From the NCBI GenBank assembly GCA_023055425.1, contig JALGPY010000006.1, positions 73,750,127-73,814,126 on the forward strand: DNA of 64,000 nt. Reading direction: 5' to 3'. A program made the position numbers and the translations under genes. This DNA comes from Linanthus parryae. Lineage: Eukaryota; Streptophyta; Magnoliopsida; Ericales; Polemoniaceae. Below are positions 35,491-47,247 of this stretch, piece after piece (position 1 is the first letter of the stretch; every line of letters starts with the position of its first letter). The notes below the pieces were generated by a model, which ran no database searches, was not told where the DNA came from, and worked only from the letters and a program-made list of their open reading frames with translations.

Positions 35491-35886
35491 AAGGGTTGGT
35501 TTGGGAATGCTTTTGCAGCAAGCACATATGCTTTCCGAGAACGGAAGCAGTTTTAGTGCGTTTGGTAAAAATAAAATTTCTGCTTTTTCGGAAAACTTAT
35601 GCTGTCCCACAGCCGTTTTGAGGAAGTAAGGGGGAATAATTTTTTCCGGAAAGTGCTTTTGATTAATTTATCTACAACATAACAATACAGTTTTTAAAAA
35701 TTTCAATATAGAAATTACAAGTATCATATATTTTTGTCATTTTTACTCTCTTACAGCAGTGTTCCACTGCAGCTTTTACATAATATTTACCAAACGACAT
35801 ATTATTACGAATTCACATCAGCTTTCTTATAGTGTTTTAACACAACAACTTTCTAGCACCCACTCAGCATTTCCAAACTAGCCCCA
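35491..35886. mobile_element. probable non-autonomous DNA element (MITE)
   Basis: The left end GGGTTGGTTTGGGAATGCTT and the right end, read inverted, GGGGCTAGTTTGGAAATGCT match in 15 of 20 positions. Interior AT-rich, non-coding. No target duplication could be fixed, so boundaries may be off by a few bases. It lies just upstream of the PSB33-like gene and could contribute to its promoter. Confidence 0.45.
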
Positions 35887-36011
35887 ACAGTCTCTAGGAC
35901 TGGCAAACTGTGGAACTGAAACAAATACAAATGGGGCTTTCTTGGCAGTTTACAAACCATATAAACAAAAATAACACAAATTTCTTTCTTCATTATCCAT
36001 ACTCTGTGGCC

Positions 36012-36155
36012 ATGGAGTTCACTTCTCCTTTCACTCTCTCTCAATCTCTCGTCCCCACTCGGAGCCTCGCTCTCCACCCCTCTACCAATGGCAACGGCAT
36101 CACTGAAGCTCGCTTCGGGAGCCCTCTCCGTCCCTTCACCGCCGCACCGCCGTGA
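36012..36155 (+). other. upstream ORF overlapping the PSB33-like start
   Basis: An ATG at 36012 in a good context (GCCATGG) opens a 47-codon frame (MEFTSPFTLSQSLVPTRSLA...) that passes the main ATG at 36088 in another frame and stops at 36155. It could dampen translation of the main frame. Alternatively a one-base indel separated an original N terminus from the body. Confidence 0.5.
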
Positions 36156-39100
36156 ACCACCCCCATTGCTCCCTCTCCGGCGCCTACTAACAAACCAAGG
36201 AAGATCGAAAATCCAAACTCCGTCCCTAACCTCTCGGCGGAAAACTCTTTGCAAGGCGACCCAAGTGTCAGTAGCCGAGGGGTCGTCGGCTTCCGACGGG
36301 AAGAATTGGATTCCGGTGGTGCCGCTGTCGGCGCTGCCCAGGGGGGAGCGGCGCGTGATAATTCAGGACGAAGATGTGATCCTGCTGCTGTGGTACAAAG
36401 ACCAGGTCTTTGCCATTGAGAACCGATCGCCTGCTGAGGGAGCTTATACTGAAGGCTTGCTCAATGCCAAGCTCACTCAGGTCACTCTCTTTTGTTCTGT
36501 TAGGGTTTGTTTGTTTTTCTAGGATTAACAGTACTAGCCGGGATTGAACTAAATATAGTCCGCGTGTTATTTGTTAATATTGTGTTTGGTTGTGCTAAAC
36601 TAATTTTAATACCGGTACTAAATAGTGAAAAGATTAGTGTTTAATATCCAATTTAGTACCTTTTCACACGAGGGTATTAGCTGGATTGATACCTTAATGT
36701 TGAATTAATACTGCACGAAACCAAACACATCATTTATTACAGTTTAGCTAATCCAATCCAATCCAATCCAATCCAATCTAATCATATCTGATTTCTTTTT
36801 ATCCAGCCCAGTCCAATGCGGCTAGTCTGGAAACCAAACGTCCCATTAGTTCATATTTTTGCCCAAATAGCTTAATGATGTGTGCACACCAAATCTTGAG
36901 ACATAGTAATTGAATTAGAGTATTGAATGAGAAACTATATGGGACTTGGAAGCATCAAGCTTGGCTATGGACCCTTGTTTATGCCTCTTTCTCTACCTAG
37001 CCCTTAAATGAGTCCTTTGTATCATCATATATTTGTTGAAGCCCGGAACTAGTTTGTTTAAGGTGTCCTATAAATAGTCTATAATAGCTGTTGACAATAT
37101 TGATCGTGGGCGAATAAGGATGCCTTATGCGTTTTTTCTCGAGTTAATGACATGCATGGAATTTGGAATATTAGTTGAGGGGAGATCAGATTAGTAGGAA
37201 ACTCTCCCATAAAAGATGAAATCTGTGGATACATACAATTGGGACGGTCCATTGTTCACATTGCAAGCATTCTCTTGCCAAGTTCGACATTACCAATATA
37301 CCAAGTTTCACCTGACACGACGCTACCAGCAAAATCTAACTGGGTTTAGGGAATTGCAAGGATAAATCACCATGTCATGATCTGTGAAGAATGGTTGAAA
37401 GGGAAATTTGGAAATGACATAGGTGGTTCCATAGGAGATGTAGATTTGGGAAAAGTCACAATGCTTCACGTAGTGCTTCTATTCCTAGGGAGGGAAATCA
37501 AGGGTTGTCCTTGTTTGGGTGGTTAGAGATGCGGCAAAGATGGTATTTATTCTAGGTTGTACATGGCTCTGCCTCTAGGTCTTTAAGTTTTAAGTCTTTA
37601 AGGATTTGTGAAATTCTAATGAGCTTGGTCCATTTACTGTAATCAAGGGGTTGAAAGTCATGGACTTACCCCTTGCTTAGTGCATACAGTTTCTATCGTG
37701 CTTTCCATCAATTATATGGAATCTTGGAGTGTCGAAGCACATTGAGGTCTGAAGTTCAATGCTCATGGTGACTGAAAGAGGAACAGGCAGAAATTCATCT
37801 GTTTAATCTTGAGTTTCAGACTTCATAACAGGATACTGAATTTATTTTATAGGTAATAGTAATAAATTACTGAAAAGAGGACCTCAAAATGAGGAACAAT
37901 AAAATAGAACCACGGCGAACCAAACTAACTACAAACCAAGCTACTCCAACTACGCATTGTTAACACCACATTTTAAGAGGATGCCAATCTTTTCGATTCT
38001 CTGTCCTTTTTGATTGTTTTTCCCCTGTGCCATATTTGCTCATTGCTTATTGGTGTTTCACTCATCTTCAATAGCCTGAACAAGCCTTCCAGCATCCTGC
38101 TCCTACCGCGAAAAGACAGCCCCGAAAATATTCCTTACTCTAATACACCATCAGCACTTAAAGGAGACAAAATAGCTGTAGGACTACTTTTGTGAAAGCA
38201 AGTTCTGGTGTGCAACAAAGAATTTCAATCCTGATGGTGATTGATGAATGAAACACAATTAAATTTATTTGTGACAATGCATTTTCTGCAAGATGGTTCT
38301 TGTATTCCCACTGGTCTTTGTACGATTATGAGTTACTGGATGTTCGAAGCTGAAGTAATTGTGTATTTCCTTCACAGGACGGCTGCATTATCTGTCCATC
38401 AACAGAGAGCACATTTGATCTTCGGACAGGCGCTGTCAAAGATTGGTACCCGAAGAATCCTGTCCTTAGAGCTATCACCCCTGTGTTGAGGAATCTTTTT
38501 GTTTATCCCGTGAAAACTGATGCAGAAAATATTTACATTAGCATGGGAGACATATCTGATGCATCTGCGGAAATTGTCTTCAGTGGTAGAGCCCAACCCG
38601 GTTTCACGGCAACTGATGTCACCGTGGATGAGGTAAATAGTACTCCTGGTTCATCCTGAAGGTTTTTCAATGCTAATTTATTTATAATTCATAACTATGA
38701 TCGTCGTATACTTGTGATTTTCAAGAAAAACTGAAGACTGAAAGGTTTTGACTTTTGAGTGTTGATAATCTCTTATTCTATAAACCTTAACCTTTTAATT
38801 TGTGGATGAAATGGTGAATAAAGTGAAGGGTGGGAGTGGGAGGAAGTTCATGTTTCTGAACTGTGCTTAGCAAGTCATACAAGACCATAGACCTAATATG
38901 AGTTCCCTTATCGCCCCCAACAAATTATTCTGATTCAATTTCAATTACTAGGAGCATTTGATTAAGTTTGACGTCTTTTTCGGTCTTTCACCAGATCGAC
39001 CTAGGGAATTTTTGAATAAATTAGTAGGTCGTAGATAATGTATACTTCAGAGTTCAATTTGGAAGGGCAGTCCATTAGTACTGTTGAACTGTTGAAGTTT

Positions 39101-39639
39101 GAAATTGCCTCACCACGCACTGTATGGTAGCTAAGTTGAGTTACTTTGTTGATTTGCAAACTTAGTTCATGGAACAAAGATGTGATTTTATCGATGTTAT
39201 GTATGGACAATTTTTTATAAAAGTATGTATACGACATCAGTTAAGCCTACTTAATTCCATCATTAAAACAATCCTGTTTTGCTTCTCTGGTCATTGGTTG
39301 AATATATTTAGAAGCAGACACCATGTCAACAACATTCAGTTATAATTTTCTCTCTATGTGACTGATTCTTCTCTTGCCACACCACTATTTTCTACTTGTA
39401 TGCTGAAGATAATTCAAGAGATGCTAAAAATATATGTAATGGTTCTACAGGTGAGAATGTTGGTGGATGAGGATCTAGGGGGATTCGGATTCACAAAGAC
39501 CAACGAGTCGATAAACGGAAAGGCAGCAGCTATCGGTTTCTTGATACTGCTAGATTTCGAGCTTTTGACTGGTAAAGGCATTCTCAAAGGAACTGGTTTT
39601 TTGGACTTCATTTACTCCGTATCAGATGCTCTCAACTAG
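36088..39639 (+). CDS. PSB33: PSB33/LIL8-like chloroplast protein (Rieske-like plus LHC-like helix)
   Basis: Three exons, all phase 0: 36088-36480, 38378-38632, 39451-39639, giving 278 residues, close to the length I recall for Arabidopsis PSB33. Residues 1-60 are Ser/Pro/Arg-rich, a plausible plastid transit peptide. Residues ~73-200 resemble a Rieske domain: WIPVVPLSALPRGERRVI, DVILLLWYKDQVFAIENRSP, DGCIICPST, TGAVKDWYPKNPVLR. The cluster-binding Cys/His pairs are not intact. The C-terminal exon has ESINGKAAAIGF, the Glu-Asn-Gly signature of chlorophyll-binding helices, followed by a hydrophobic segment. The known relative is a thylakoid protein linked to photosystem II maintenance. The donor of intron 1 (GTCACT) is weak; acceptors TTCACAG and CTACAG are good. 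Intron 1 is ~1.9 kb. Confidence 0.85.
36582..36728. mobile_element. small foldback element in PSB33 intron 1
   Basis: The left end GTGTTTGGTTGTGC pairs with the right end GCACGAAACCAAACAC (inverted, two-base indel). AT-rich interior. No target duplication fixed. An (AATCC)n microsatellite follows at 36750-36778. Confidence 0.4.
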
Positions 39640-40592
39640 ATATCTGTTTCATATGTGCAAATGACAAGTATTTTAGACCACACAGATAACACATTTGTTT
39701 GGTCATAAAATAGGCGAGTCATATATTGAATGATCTTTTCCCCTTTTTTCCTGATTTATTTGCAACTTGTTGCCAAGTCATGTTTTTTATTTACACCATA
39801 CCTATCTCTATACACAGTTTCTTACTTTGTTGTGTTCATTTCTTACTCGAGTTGTATCATAAAGAATCTGGATTGATGGATTCAGTTAGTTAGAAATTAA
39901 AGTGCCATACTAAAGACTTTTTGCACAAAGTGTTTAGTCCTTTCGGTGTTCTGTATACATTCTATTGTAGTTCAAGTTGTGGGTTCCTCTGTGAGGTCCA
40001 AGTTTTGGATGATGGTGGATGTCGTCAAATTTCTGAACTTGAAGTTGCCCTAGGAAGATAGACACTGGGAGGGAGTTCCCTTGTAAATCAGGTCGTCGGT
40101 TTGTCATATGGTTTGAGATTTCTGACATGATGGTGACCCTTGTCAGGTCATTTAACTCTAATTTTATAGGAAATAAGTGCCAGCTTTCCTACATAACGCC
40201 TAACTGAGTTTTGGGGCTAAGAATGGGAGGTCATAGGTCAAATTTCCAATTCTAATATTACTATCACTTCTTTTCTTTGATGAATATTACCACCACTTCT
40301 AGTTGACACGAGATGAATCCTTTCACTCTGCCTCACGAATTACCAATTGCCAGCAACTTGAAAATAAGCAGTGTTAGCCGTGATCTGATGTTGTGATCTC
40401 AACTGAACTTGGGAGCCATAACTATTTGCGCCCAGGAACTGACTTAGCATTATTTTCATCTTAGCTATCAATAGTGATGTCATTGTGTTCCTTCCATTTA
40501 AACTACTGAATCACCAATGACTGAGATACTCCAAAAGCATCAGCGACAATCTCCATTGTTTCAAATTAAAAGAATTTAAATCATCGGGCGCG
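39640..40592. other. 3' flank of the PSB33-like gene
   Basis: Presumed 3' UTR then intergenic DNA. No further coding frame or element end recognised before the Copia target duplication at 40593-40597. Confidence 0.5.
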
Positions 40593-40597
40593 CTTTC

Positions 40598-41991
40598 TGT
40601 AGGGTTTTGATGCGGGTAACGCAGTGGAATAACAAAATTAATCCTGCTTAAAACCCTCCACGGATAGTAGGCAAGCATTCATAACATGATGAGGGATAAC
40701 GAATTGTGTACCTTGTGTGTGTGATCACTACGAAGAATTGTGTGACTTCGTATCTATGAATATCCACACCTAGAATAGTAGTTGGAATCCTCATCCACGT
40801 GTGTAGTGCTAGGAATAGGAAGGAGGCAAAGATCACGCAAAGCAGAGCACCGAACGGCGTGCCACGAGGTGGCCGACGGCGCAGGGAGGGGCGGACGGGT
40901 TGGGGCTTCGGCTTCTTCCTTTTCTCTCTCCTTGCTTTGTTATTTCTCTCAATAATGACTCATGTAGAGAAATAATAAGCTATAGTGCGCTTATATAGTT
41001 AATAATTCCTTATTAACTACATATTTGCCCCAATACTAATCATGTCCATACACGGATTAGTCCCCTTGCAAATTAATCCTACTAACTTTGCTTGTGGCTG
41101 CGTTTTGATCATTTCAATTAATTAGTCCTACTAATTAATATCCAAATTCAGTTTAATACAAGGTGTGTGACCCCATAGGTTTCTACTTAGTTGGTAGTAA
41201 CTATTACAAACATAGAGCGGTGTCTAGCAACACAGCTATGACATCTAACTAATAGAAAATCAGTGATCTGACAAACCATGTGCCCAATGTTACCGTGTTG
41301 TATCTATCCCTTTGTCTCTATATCCGAATTGGACACGAGACATAATTGTCACACTCGTATATCCAATCCATTGTATCTCGGTTCTGGGAATAGGCTTATC
41401 CATACCGATATCATCAATATCTCCATATTGATTTATCTGAGTCTGGCCAGACATTCCATAAGCACTACCCCTCGAATGTCCATGGATATTAGCTCCCACT
41501 ATGTGGGAGGGACAAATCCGCTACACATCACTACCATCTCTAAGCTTGCTTCCTATCATGCCCGATGACTATCTTTATAGTTACCCTGTTACGGTGTAAC
41601 ATCTGATAATATCAAAACACGATATTCCACAACTCGAGTATCTAGTGACTTCAGGTCTAAGGGTTACAACACTATTAGCACTACGAGAAGCACTTGTGAC
41701 ATTGACATAGTCTAATGTAGCCTTCTCGTTGTGGGTCAATCCAGTATTTCATTACTCATAATGCATTCCCAGGTGTTAGACTTGATATCTCCTTATCAAT
41801 CTACCCACATACTAGTCTATAGTGATAATCCTATTAATCAATATAATAGACTAGGGATATTCAAGATAAACAACACATTGCAATTTAAAGACTTCATTAT
41901 ATTAAATATCTCCAGAAATAATAAATGAATATTCTAGCCAAAATAACCTTCATACTAAATGTAGATTGCCTCTAAGGCATCTACTCCAACA
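40598..41991 (-). repeat. 3' LTR of Copia family B
   Basis: Plus-strand ends TGTAGGGTTTTGATGCG and CTACTCCAACA (TGTTGGAGTAGATGCC on the minus strand). It matches 45617-46837 over most of its length, including an identical-looking stretch at 41278-41500 versus 46126-46350. A frame there of ~96-100 codons is present in both LTRs and is not a gene. Confidence 0.85.
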
Positions 41992-42011
41992 GTCTAACAC
42001 TTGCACTAGAG

Positions 42012-43660
42012 CTAATCTGTTGCATCTCGCATGCCTATAGATCTAATGTGCCCTTCATGCTTGTTCTGAACAAGCGGCTTTGTCAGTGGATCTGAAAGAC
42101 TATTGTCCGTTGGAATCTTGCATATCTTCACATCTTCTCTATCGATGATCTCTCGAATAAGATTGAATCTCCTAAGTACGTGTTTGGATTTCTCGTATGA
42201 CCTGGGTTCCTTGGCTTGTGCCATCGCCCCAGTGTTGTCACAATACAACGCAATGGGATCCACAATGCTAGGAACCGCACCAAGCTCAGTGATGAACTTC
42301 CTAATCCAAACAACTTCCTTTGTTGCGCCAGCCGCAACTATGTACTCTGCTCCAGTTTTAGAATCAGCAGTTGTCTCTTGCTTGGAACTCTTCCAGCTCA
42401 CAGCTCCTCCATTTAGGTAAAACACATAGCCCGACTGCGAAATGTAGTCATCATTGTCGGTTTGGAAGCTCGCGTCAGTGTAACCAATTACAATGAGTTC
42501 TTCCTCACCTCCAACTATCAAGAATTCATCCTTAGTTCTTCTTAAGTACTTAAGGATATTCTTGACACAATCCAGTGACTCTCACCCGAATTGGACTGCT
42601 ATCTGCTTGTCATACTCAACGCGTATGACACATCTGGGTACACAACATGGCGTACATGACAGATCCTATAGCCGACACGTATGGGATCTTACTCATTCAG
42701 TCCTTCTCAGTCTGATTGGAAGGACAGTCAACCTTCGTAAATGTGACTCCATGCGACATGGGTAATCCTTTCTTTGATTCTTGCATGTTGAACCGCTTCA
42801 ACACCTAGTGTATATATGTACTTTGTCTTAGATCGAGCAACTTTCTAGATCTATCCCTATAGATCGTGATACCAAGTATATAAGTTGTGTCCCCTGAGTC
42901 CTTCATTGCGAAACACTTCCCTAGCCAATCTTTAACAGATTGCAAGGTAGGAGTGTCGTTTCTAATGAGTAGTATGTCATCCACATACAAAACCAGAAAC
43001 ACAACAGAACTCCCACTAACCTTCTTGTAGACACAAGGCCCATCTTCATTCTTGATGAAGCCAAACTCTTTGACCAGGTCATCAAAACGTCAATTTCAAC
43101 TCCTAGAAACTTGCTTCAATCCATAAATGGATTGCTGCAACTTACAGACTTTGTTGGCAGGCTCTGGATCCTCAAAACCCTCTGGCTGTGTCATGTACAC
43201 ATCCTCAAGGAGGTTTCCATACAAAAACATTGTTTACCATCCATCTGCCAAATCTCATAGTCGCGATAAGCTACAATAGCAAGTAAGATACGAATGGATT
43301 TGGTCATCGCGACTGGGGAAAGGTTTCATCATAGTATATACCATGAATATGTCTGATTCCTTTTGCCACCAATCGACCGTTGTAGGCAATCACATTGCTA
43401 TCCATGTTGGTCTTCTTCTTGAAGACCCACTAGCACCCTATGTGCGAGCCCCTTGGGGTGATTCCACCAAAGTCCACACATTTTTGGTATACATGGATTC
43501 TATTTCGAATCTCATGGCTTCAAGTCACTTCTTAGTGTCTGGCCCTTTCATGGCCTCTCCATAGGTAGTAGACTCATCATCCATGAGTAGTACGTCACCG
43601 TGCTCAGTCACGAGAAATCCATACCTCTCTGGCTCCTGACGTACCCTACTCGACCTACGA
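42012..43660 (-). pseudogene. Copia family B reverse transcriptase and RNase H
   Basis: RT segments at 43660-42805: KVCKLQQSIYGLKQ, FGFIKNEDGPCVYKK, then FLVLYVDDILLI with an intact YVDD. Linker to 42540: LPMSHGVTFTK, IPYVSAIGSVMYAML. RNase H is open from 42521 to 42012 (169 codons): GYTDASFQTDNDDY, SGYVFYLNGGAVSWKSSKQ, SKTGAEYIVAAG, LYCDNTGAM, DPLTKPL. In the SKTGAEYI motif, Gly replaces the usual Glu. Several frameshifts lie between the blocks. Confidence 0.85.
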
Positions 43661-43686
43661 AGTTCTAGTGTTACTTGACTAGGTTG

Positions 43687-44939
43687 CTACACAACAACTT
43701 GTGGTTCTTGTTCATGCTCCATTGAAGGATCAATGTTTTGTGGTTCTTGAACTGCTCTAAGCTCTACAGTCCTCCCACTGGCTTCTTTAGAGACAAATTC
43801 TCTTTCTAAAAACACGCCAGGCCGAGCAACAAACACTTTGTTCTTGATTGGATTGTAGAAATAATACCATTTCGTTTCCTTTGAATATCCCACAAACTTA
43901 CACTTATCCGACTTGGGTCCGAGCTTGTCTGTTTGTAAACGCTTTAATAGACGTCGCAACCCAAAATCTTCATAAACGACACTATGGGACGCCTCTAAGT
44001 TCATATCTCATATGGTGTCTTCATGACCGATTTGGATGAACATGGTTAATGATAAAAGCTGCAGTCAATAGAGCATGTCCTCAAAACGATATCGGAAGAT
44101 CCGCTTGTCACATCATAGACCGCACCATGTCCAACAAGGTGCGATTCCTCCTCTCGGACACGCCATTCCATTGTGGCGTTTCTGGTGAAGTGAGTTGAGA
44201 CAAGATTCCACAACTTCCTAAGATAGCCGTCAAACTCTTGGCTTAAGTATTCTCCTCCACAATCCGATCGTAGAACCTTAATGCTCTTGACAAGTTGCTT
44301 CTCTAATTCATTCTTGAATTCTTTGAACATTTCAAAGGATTCGAATTTGGCTTTCATAAGGTATACAAATCCATATCAATTGAAGTCGCATGTAATTGTA
44401 ATGAAATAAAGATAACCACCTCTGGCAGGCGTGGGAACCAGTCCACACACATCAATATGTACGAGTGCCAATAACTCACTAGTCCTCTCACCTTTCTTAT
44501 TGAAAAGGGATTTTGTCATTTTTCCTAATAAACAAGATTCACATGTCTCGTATAATTCATAATCAACTGAGTATAGAAATCCATCCTTATGGAGAAATGC
44601 ATTTCTCGTTTATATGACCTAAACTACAGTGTCATAGATAAGTAAGATTGAAATCGTTAGTTTTAATGCTCTTGGTATTTATTTTATAGACAAAATTATT
44701 TATATCGAGGACATACATTTCATTAGACAAAAGCGCGCTACAATAGTGCATACTATCAAAATATATGCAGCAACCCTTGTCCTTTATTTAATAGAGAAAC
44801 ATTTCTCGCCCAAACAAGAAATAGTAATAATGTTTCTACTCATAGCAGACACATAATAACAATTATCTAATTCTAAAATAAGTCTAGAAGGCAAAGATAC
44901 CTCATAAATGCCTACGGCTAATGCAGCAACTCTTGCTCA
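43687..44939 (-). pseudogene. Copia family B integrase and GAG-pre-integrase region
   Basis: From the 5' side: INxNSFVYKI-type sequence and a His/Cys region (44900-44520, ending CESCLLGKMTKSLF), integrase core start HIDVCGLVPTPARGGYLYFI near 44470, KAKFESFEMFKEF and IKVLRSDCGGEYLSQEFDGYL (44357-44230). Then a decayed stretch and a C-terminal LGPKSDKCKFVGYSKETKWY block (44004-43690) with KVFVARPGVFLEREFVSKE. Arg-Gly-Gly of the core motif reads Cys-Gly-Gly. The CACTA fragment interrupts it at 44940. Confidence 0.8.
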
Positions 44940-45616
44940 CACTACTAGAAATGAACACAAAAATGGCAAAAACATACTAAAATTCGCGCGGCAATAGTTT
45001 ATTTCGCCGTTAATTATATCACGAACGGCAAGATTTAATATTCTCGCTTAAGATTGTCTTGTACGGCGACAAAAGTGTGTCCCCGTATCTAGTTTAGCTT
45101 AAACGGCAAGAGTTTTAACAAACACGACGGAAATATGTATCTCCGTTAATACTTTTATTAAAAACGGCGAGAAATTATTAGTAACGGCGCCATTTCTTAT
45201 CTCGGTAAATAATATTTAACATAAACGGCGAGAGTTGCTTAACGCCATTAGTTAACATCTTATACGATGAGATATCTCACCATATATGTTCTTTTTTACA
45301 CGTGTCACACTATGCCCAAATTGTTTGATTTGTCCGCCACATTTTCGGGCAAAAATTTGCATAGCCCGCGCCAGTGAAGAGAAAGAAACCCTAGGTCTGG
45401 GGAATGAAACCCTCCACATCGTTACTGAACAAGCCTAAAGAGAAGAGAGAAAAGAGAGAGAAGAGAAGAGAGGATGGAGAGAAAATGATGGAGCAGTCCA
45501 CCCAGAAGCCACAAGAAAGCTCAATCGCCATCGTCGACCTTTCTCCATCAAACGCACACCATTGTTGACCCTTCTCTGTCTCTCGAAATCATGTAAGCTT
45601 AATCGTGACGGGAAGA
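44940..45616 (+). mobile_element. CACTA-type terminal fragment with ACGGCGA subterminal repeats
   Basis: Starts CACTACTAGAAATG at 44940, a typical plant CACTA terminus. To 45250 it has at least seven short ACGGCGA/ACGGCAAGA/CGCCGTT-type repeats in both orientations, as in CACTA subterminal regions. From ~45360 it changes to GC-richer sequence with GAAACCCTAGG and GAGAAGAG runs, resembling a plant gene leader, possibly a captured fragment. No second terminus: it ends where the truncated Copia LTR starts (~45617). Confidence 0.65.
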
Positions 45617-46837
45617 ATGATAGTAGCTGGAATCCTCCTCCACGTGTAGTGCTAGCAACGGGAAGAAGGAGGCAACGATCACGCAAAGCGCAGCACCGAA
45701 CATCGTGCCACGAGGTGGCCGACGACAAAGAGAGGGGTGGACGGGTTGGGGCTTCATATCCTTCCTCGGCTCTCTCCTTGCTTTTTTATTTCTCTGAATA
45801 ATGACTTATGTAGAGAAATAATAAGCTAGAGTGCCCTTATAGTTAACAACTCCTTATTAACTACATATTTGCTCCAATACTAATCTTGTCCATACACGGA
45901 TTAGTCCACCTTGCAAATTAGTCCTACTAACTTTGCTTGTGGTTGCATTTCAATCCTTTTGATTAATTAGTCATACTAATTAATATCCAAATTCAGTTTA
46001 ATCCATAAGGTGTGTGACCCCATAGGTTTCTACTTAGTTGGTAGTAACTATTACAAACATAGAGCGGTGTCTAACAACACATCTATGCCATCCGGCTAAT
46101 AGAAAAATCAGTGATCTGACAAACCATGTGCCCAATGTTACCGTGTTGTATCTATCCCTTTGTCTCTATATCCGAATTGGACACGAGACATAATTGTCAC
46201 ACTCGTATATCCAATCCATTGTATCTCGGTTCTGGGAATAGGCTTATCCATACCGATATCATCAATATCTCCATATTGATTTATCTGAGTCTGGCCAGAC
46301 ATTCCATAAGCACTACCCCTCGAATGGCCATGGATATTAGTTCCCACTATGTGGGAGGGACAAATCCTCTCTACATCACTACCATCTCTAAGCTTGCTTC
46401 CTATCATGCTCGACAACAATCTTTATAGTTACCCTGTTACGCTGTAACGTTTGATAATATCAAAACATGATATACAACTAGAGTATCTAGTGACTTCAAG
46501 TCTAAGGATTACAACACCAGTAGCGCTACGAGAAGCACTTGTGACATTGACATAATATAATGTAGCATTCTCGTTGTTGGTCAATCCAGTATGCCATTAC
46601 TCATAATCCATACTCTTGTGTTAGACTCGATATCTCCATATCAATCTACCCACATACTAGTCTACGGTGATCGTCCTAATTAATCTTTATAATGGACTAG
46701 GCATATTTAAGATAAACAACACATTGCAATCTAAGGACTTCATTATATTAAATATCTCCGTAAATAATAAATAAATATTCTATCCAAAATAACGTTCATA
46801 ATAAATATAGATTGCCTCTAGAGCATCTACTCCAATA
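45617..46837 (-). repeat. 5' LTR of Copia family B, truncated
   Basis: Matches 40598-41991 but lacks its first ~170 plus-strand bases, i.e. the 3' end of the LTR next to the primer site. Its outer terminus is TATTGGAGTAGATGC on the minus strand, with TG decayed to TA. Confidence 0.8.
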
Positions 46838-46842
46838 CTTTC

Positions 46843-47242
46843 GTCGGTGAGCAGACACCACCGTCTCTTGACGATGAACGAAAAACCAAAAGAATGGATT
46901 GTCTTTAGTCTATACTTTATGAGCTCGTTTGGGAAAGGTATGAGAAAGATGGGAGTAAGGCATATACTCGGGTATATGCGGTAGTATAAGATTGTGCTGG
47001 AATGAAGCAGGATATGAAACTTTGGTAGGCAAAATAAGATGCAGTATGTGTAACAATGTTTTTGGGTAGTGCAGGATAAGAGGTAGAATATAGGTAGCAA
47101 CGATGAGTGAATGTATAAGAATTTCAGTTGAGGTCATTTTAATTTGTTAAGCGACAATTAAATTTTGTTCCGCACCCACGCTGAGCCCCTCAAAATGGTA
47201 TTAAGTTTTAATGTGAATAAAGGATGACAAAATAAGGTGGTT
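46843..47242. other. intergenic, no gene seen
   Basis: AT-rich, no credible coding frame. 46925-47110 holds short repeated GGTAT/GTAGG-type strings but no recognised element. Confidence 0.4.
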
Positions 47243-47247
47243 GTATT

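Larger units (their letters stand above)
40598..46837 (-). mobile_element. Ty1/copia element, family B, with a nested CACTA fragment
   Basis: Minus-strand element with LTRs at 46837-45617 (5', truncated inside) and 41991-40598 (3'). A perfect 5-bp target duplication CTTTC lies at 40593-40597 and 46838-46842. Internal order on the minus strand: GAG-pre-integrase/integrase, RT, RNase H. The 5' side of the internal region (primer site, gag, protease) and ~170 bp of the 5' LTR are missing and replaced by a CACTA-type fragment (44940-45616). It lies ~0.95 kb downstream of the PSB33-like gene. Confidence 0.85.

Noticed and set aside
41278..41568. A 96-codon plus-strand frame that recurs almost unchanged at 46126-46428
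   Set aside because: Both copies sit at the same place in the two LTRs of one Copia element. Similarity comes from LTR identity, not from a conserved gene, and the frame is antisense to the element.
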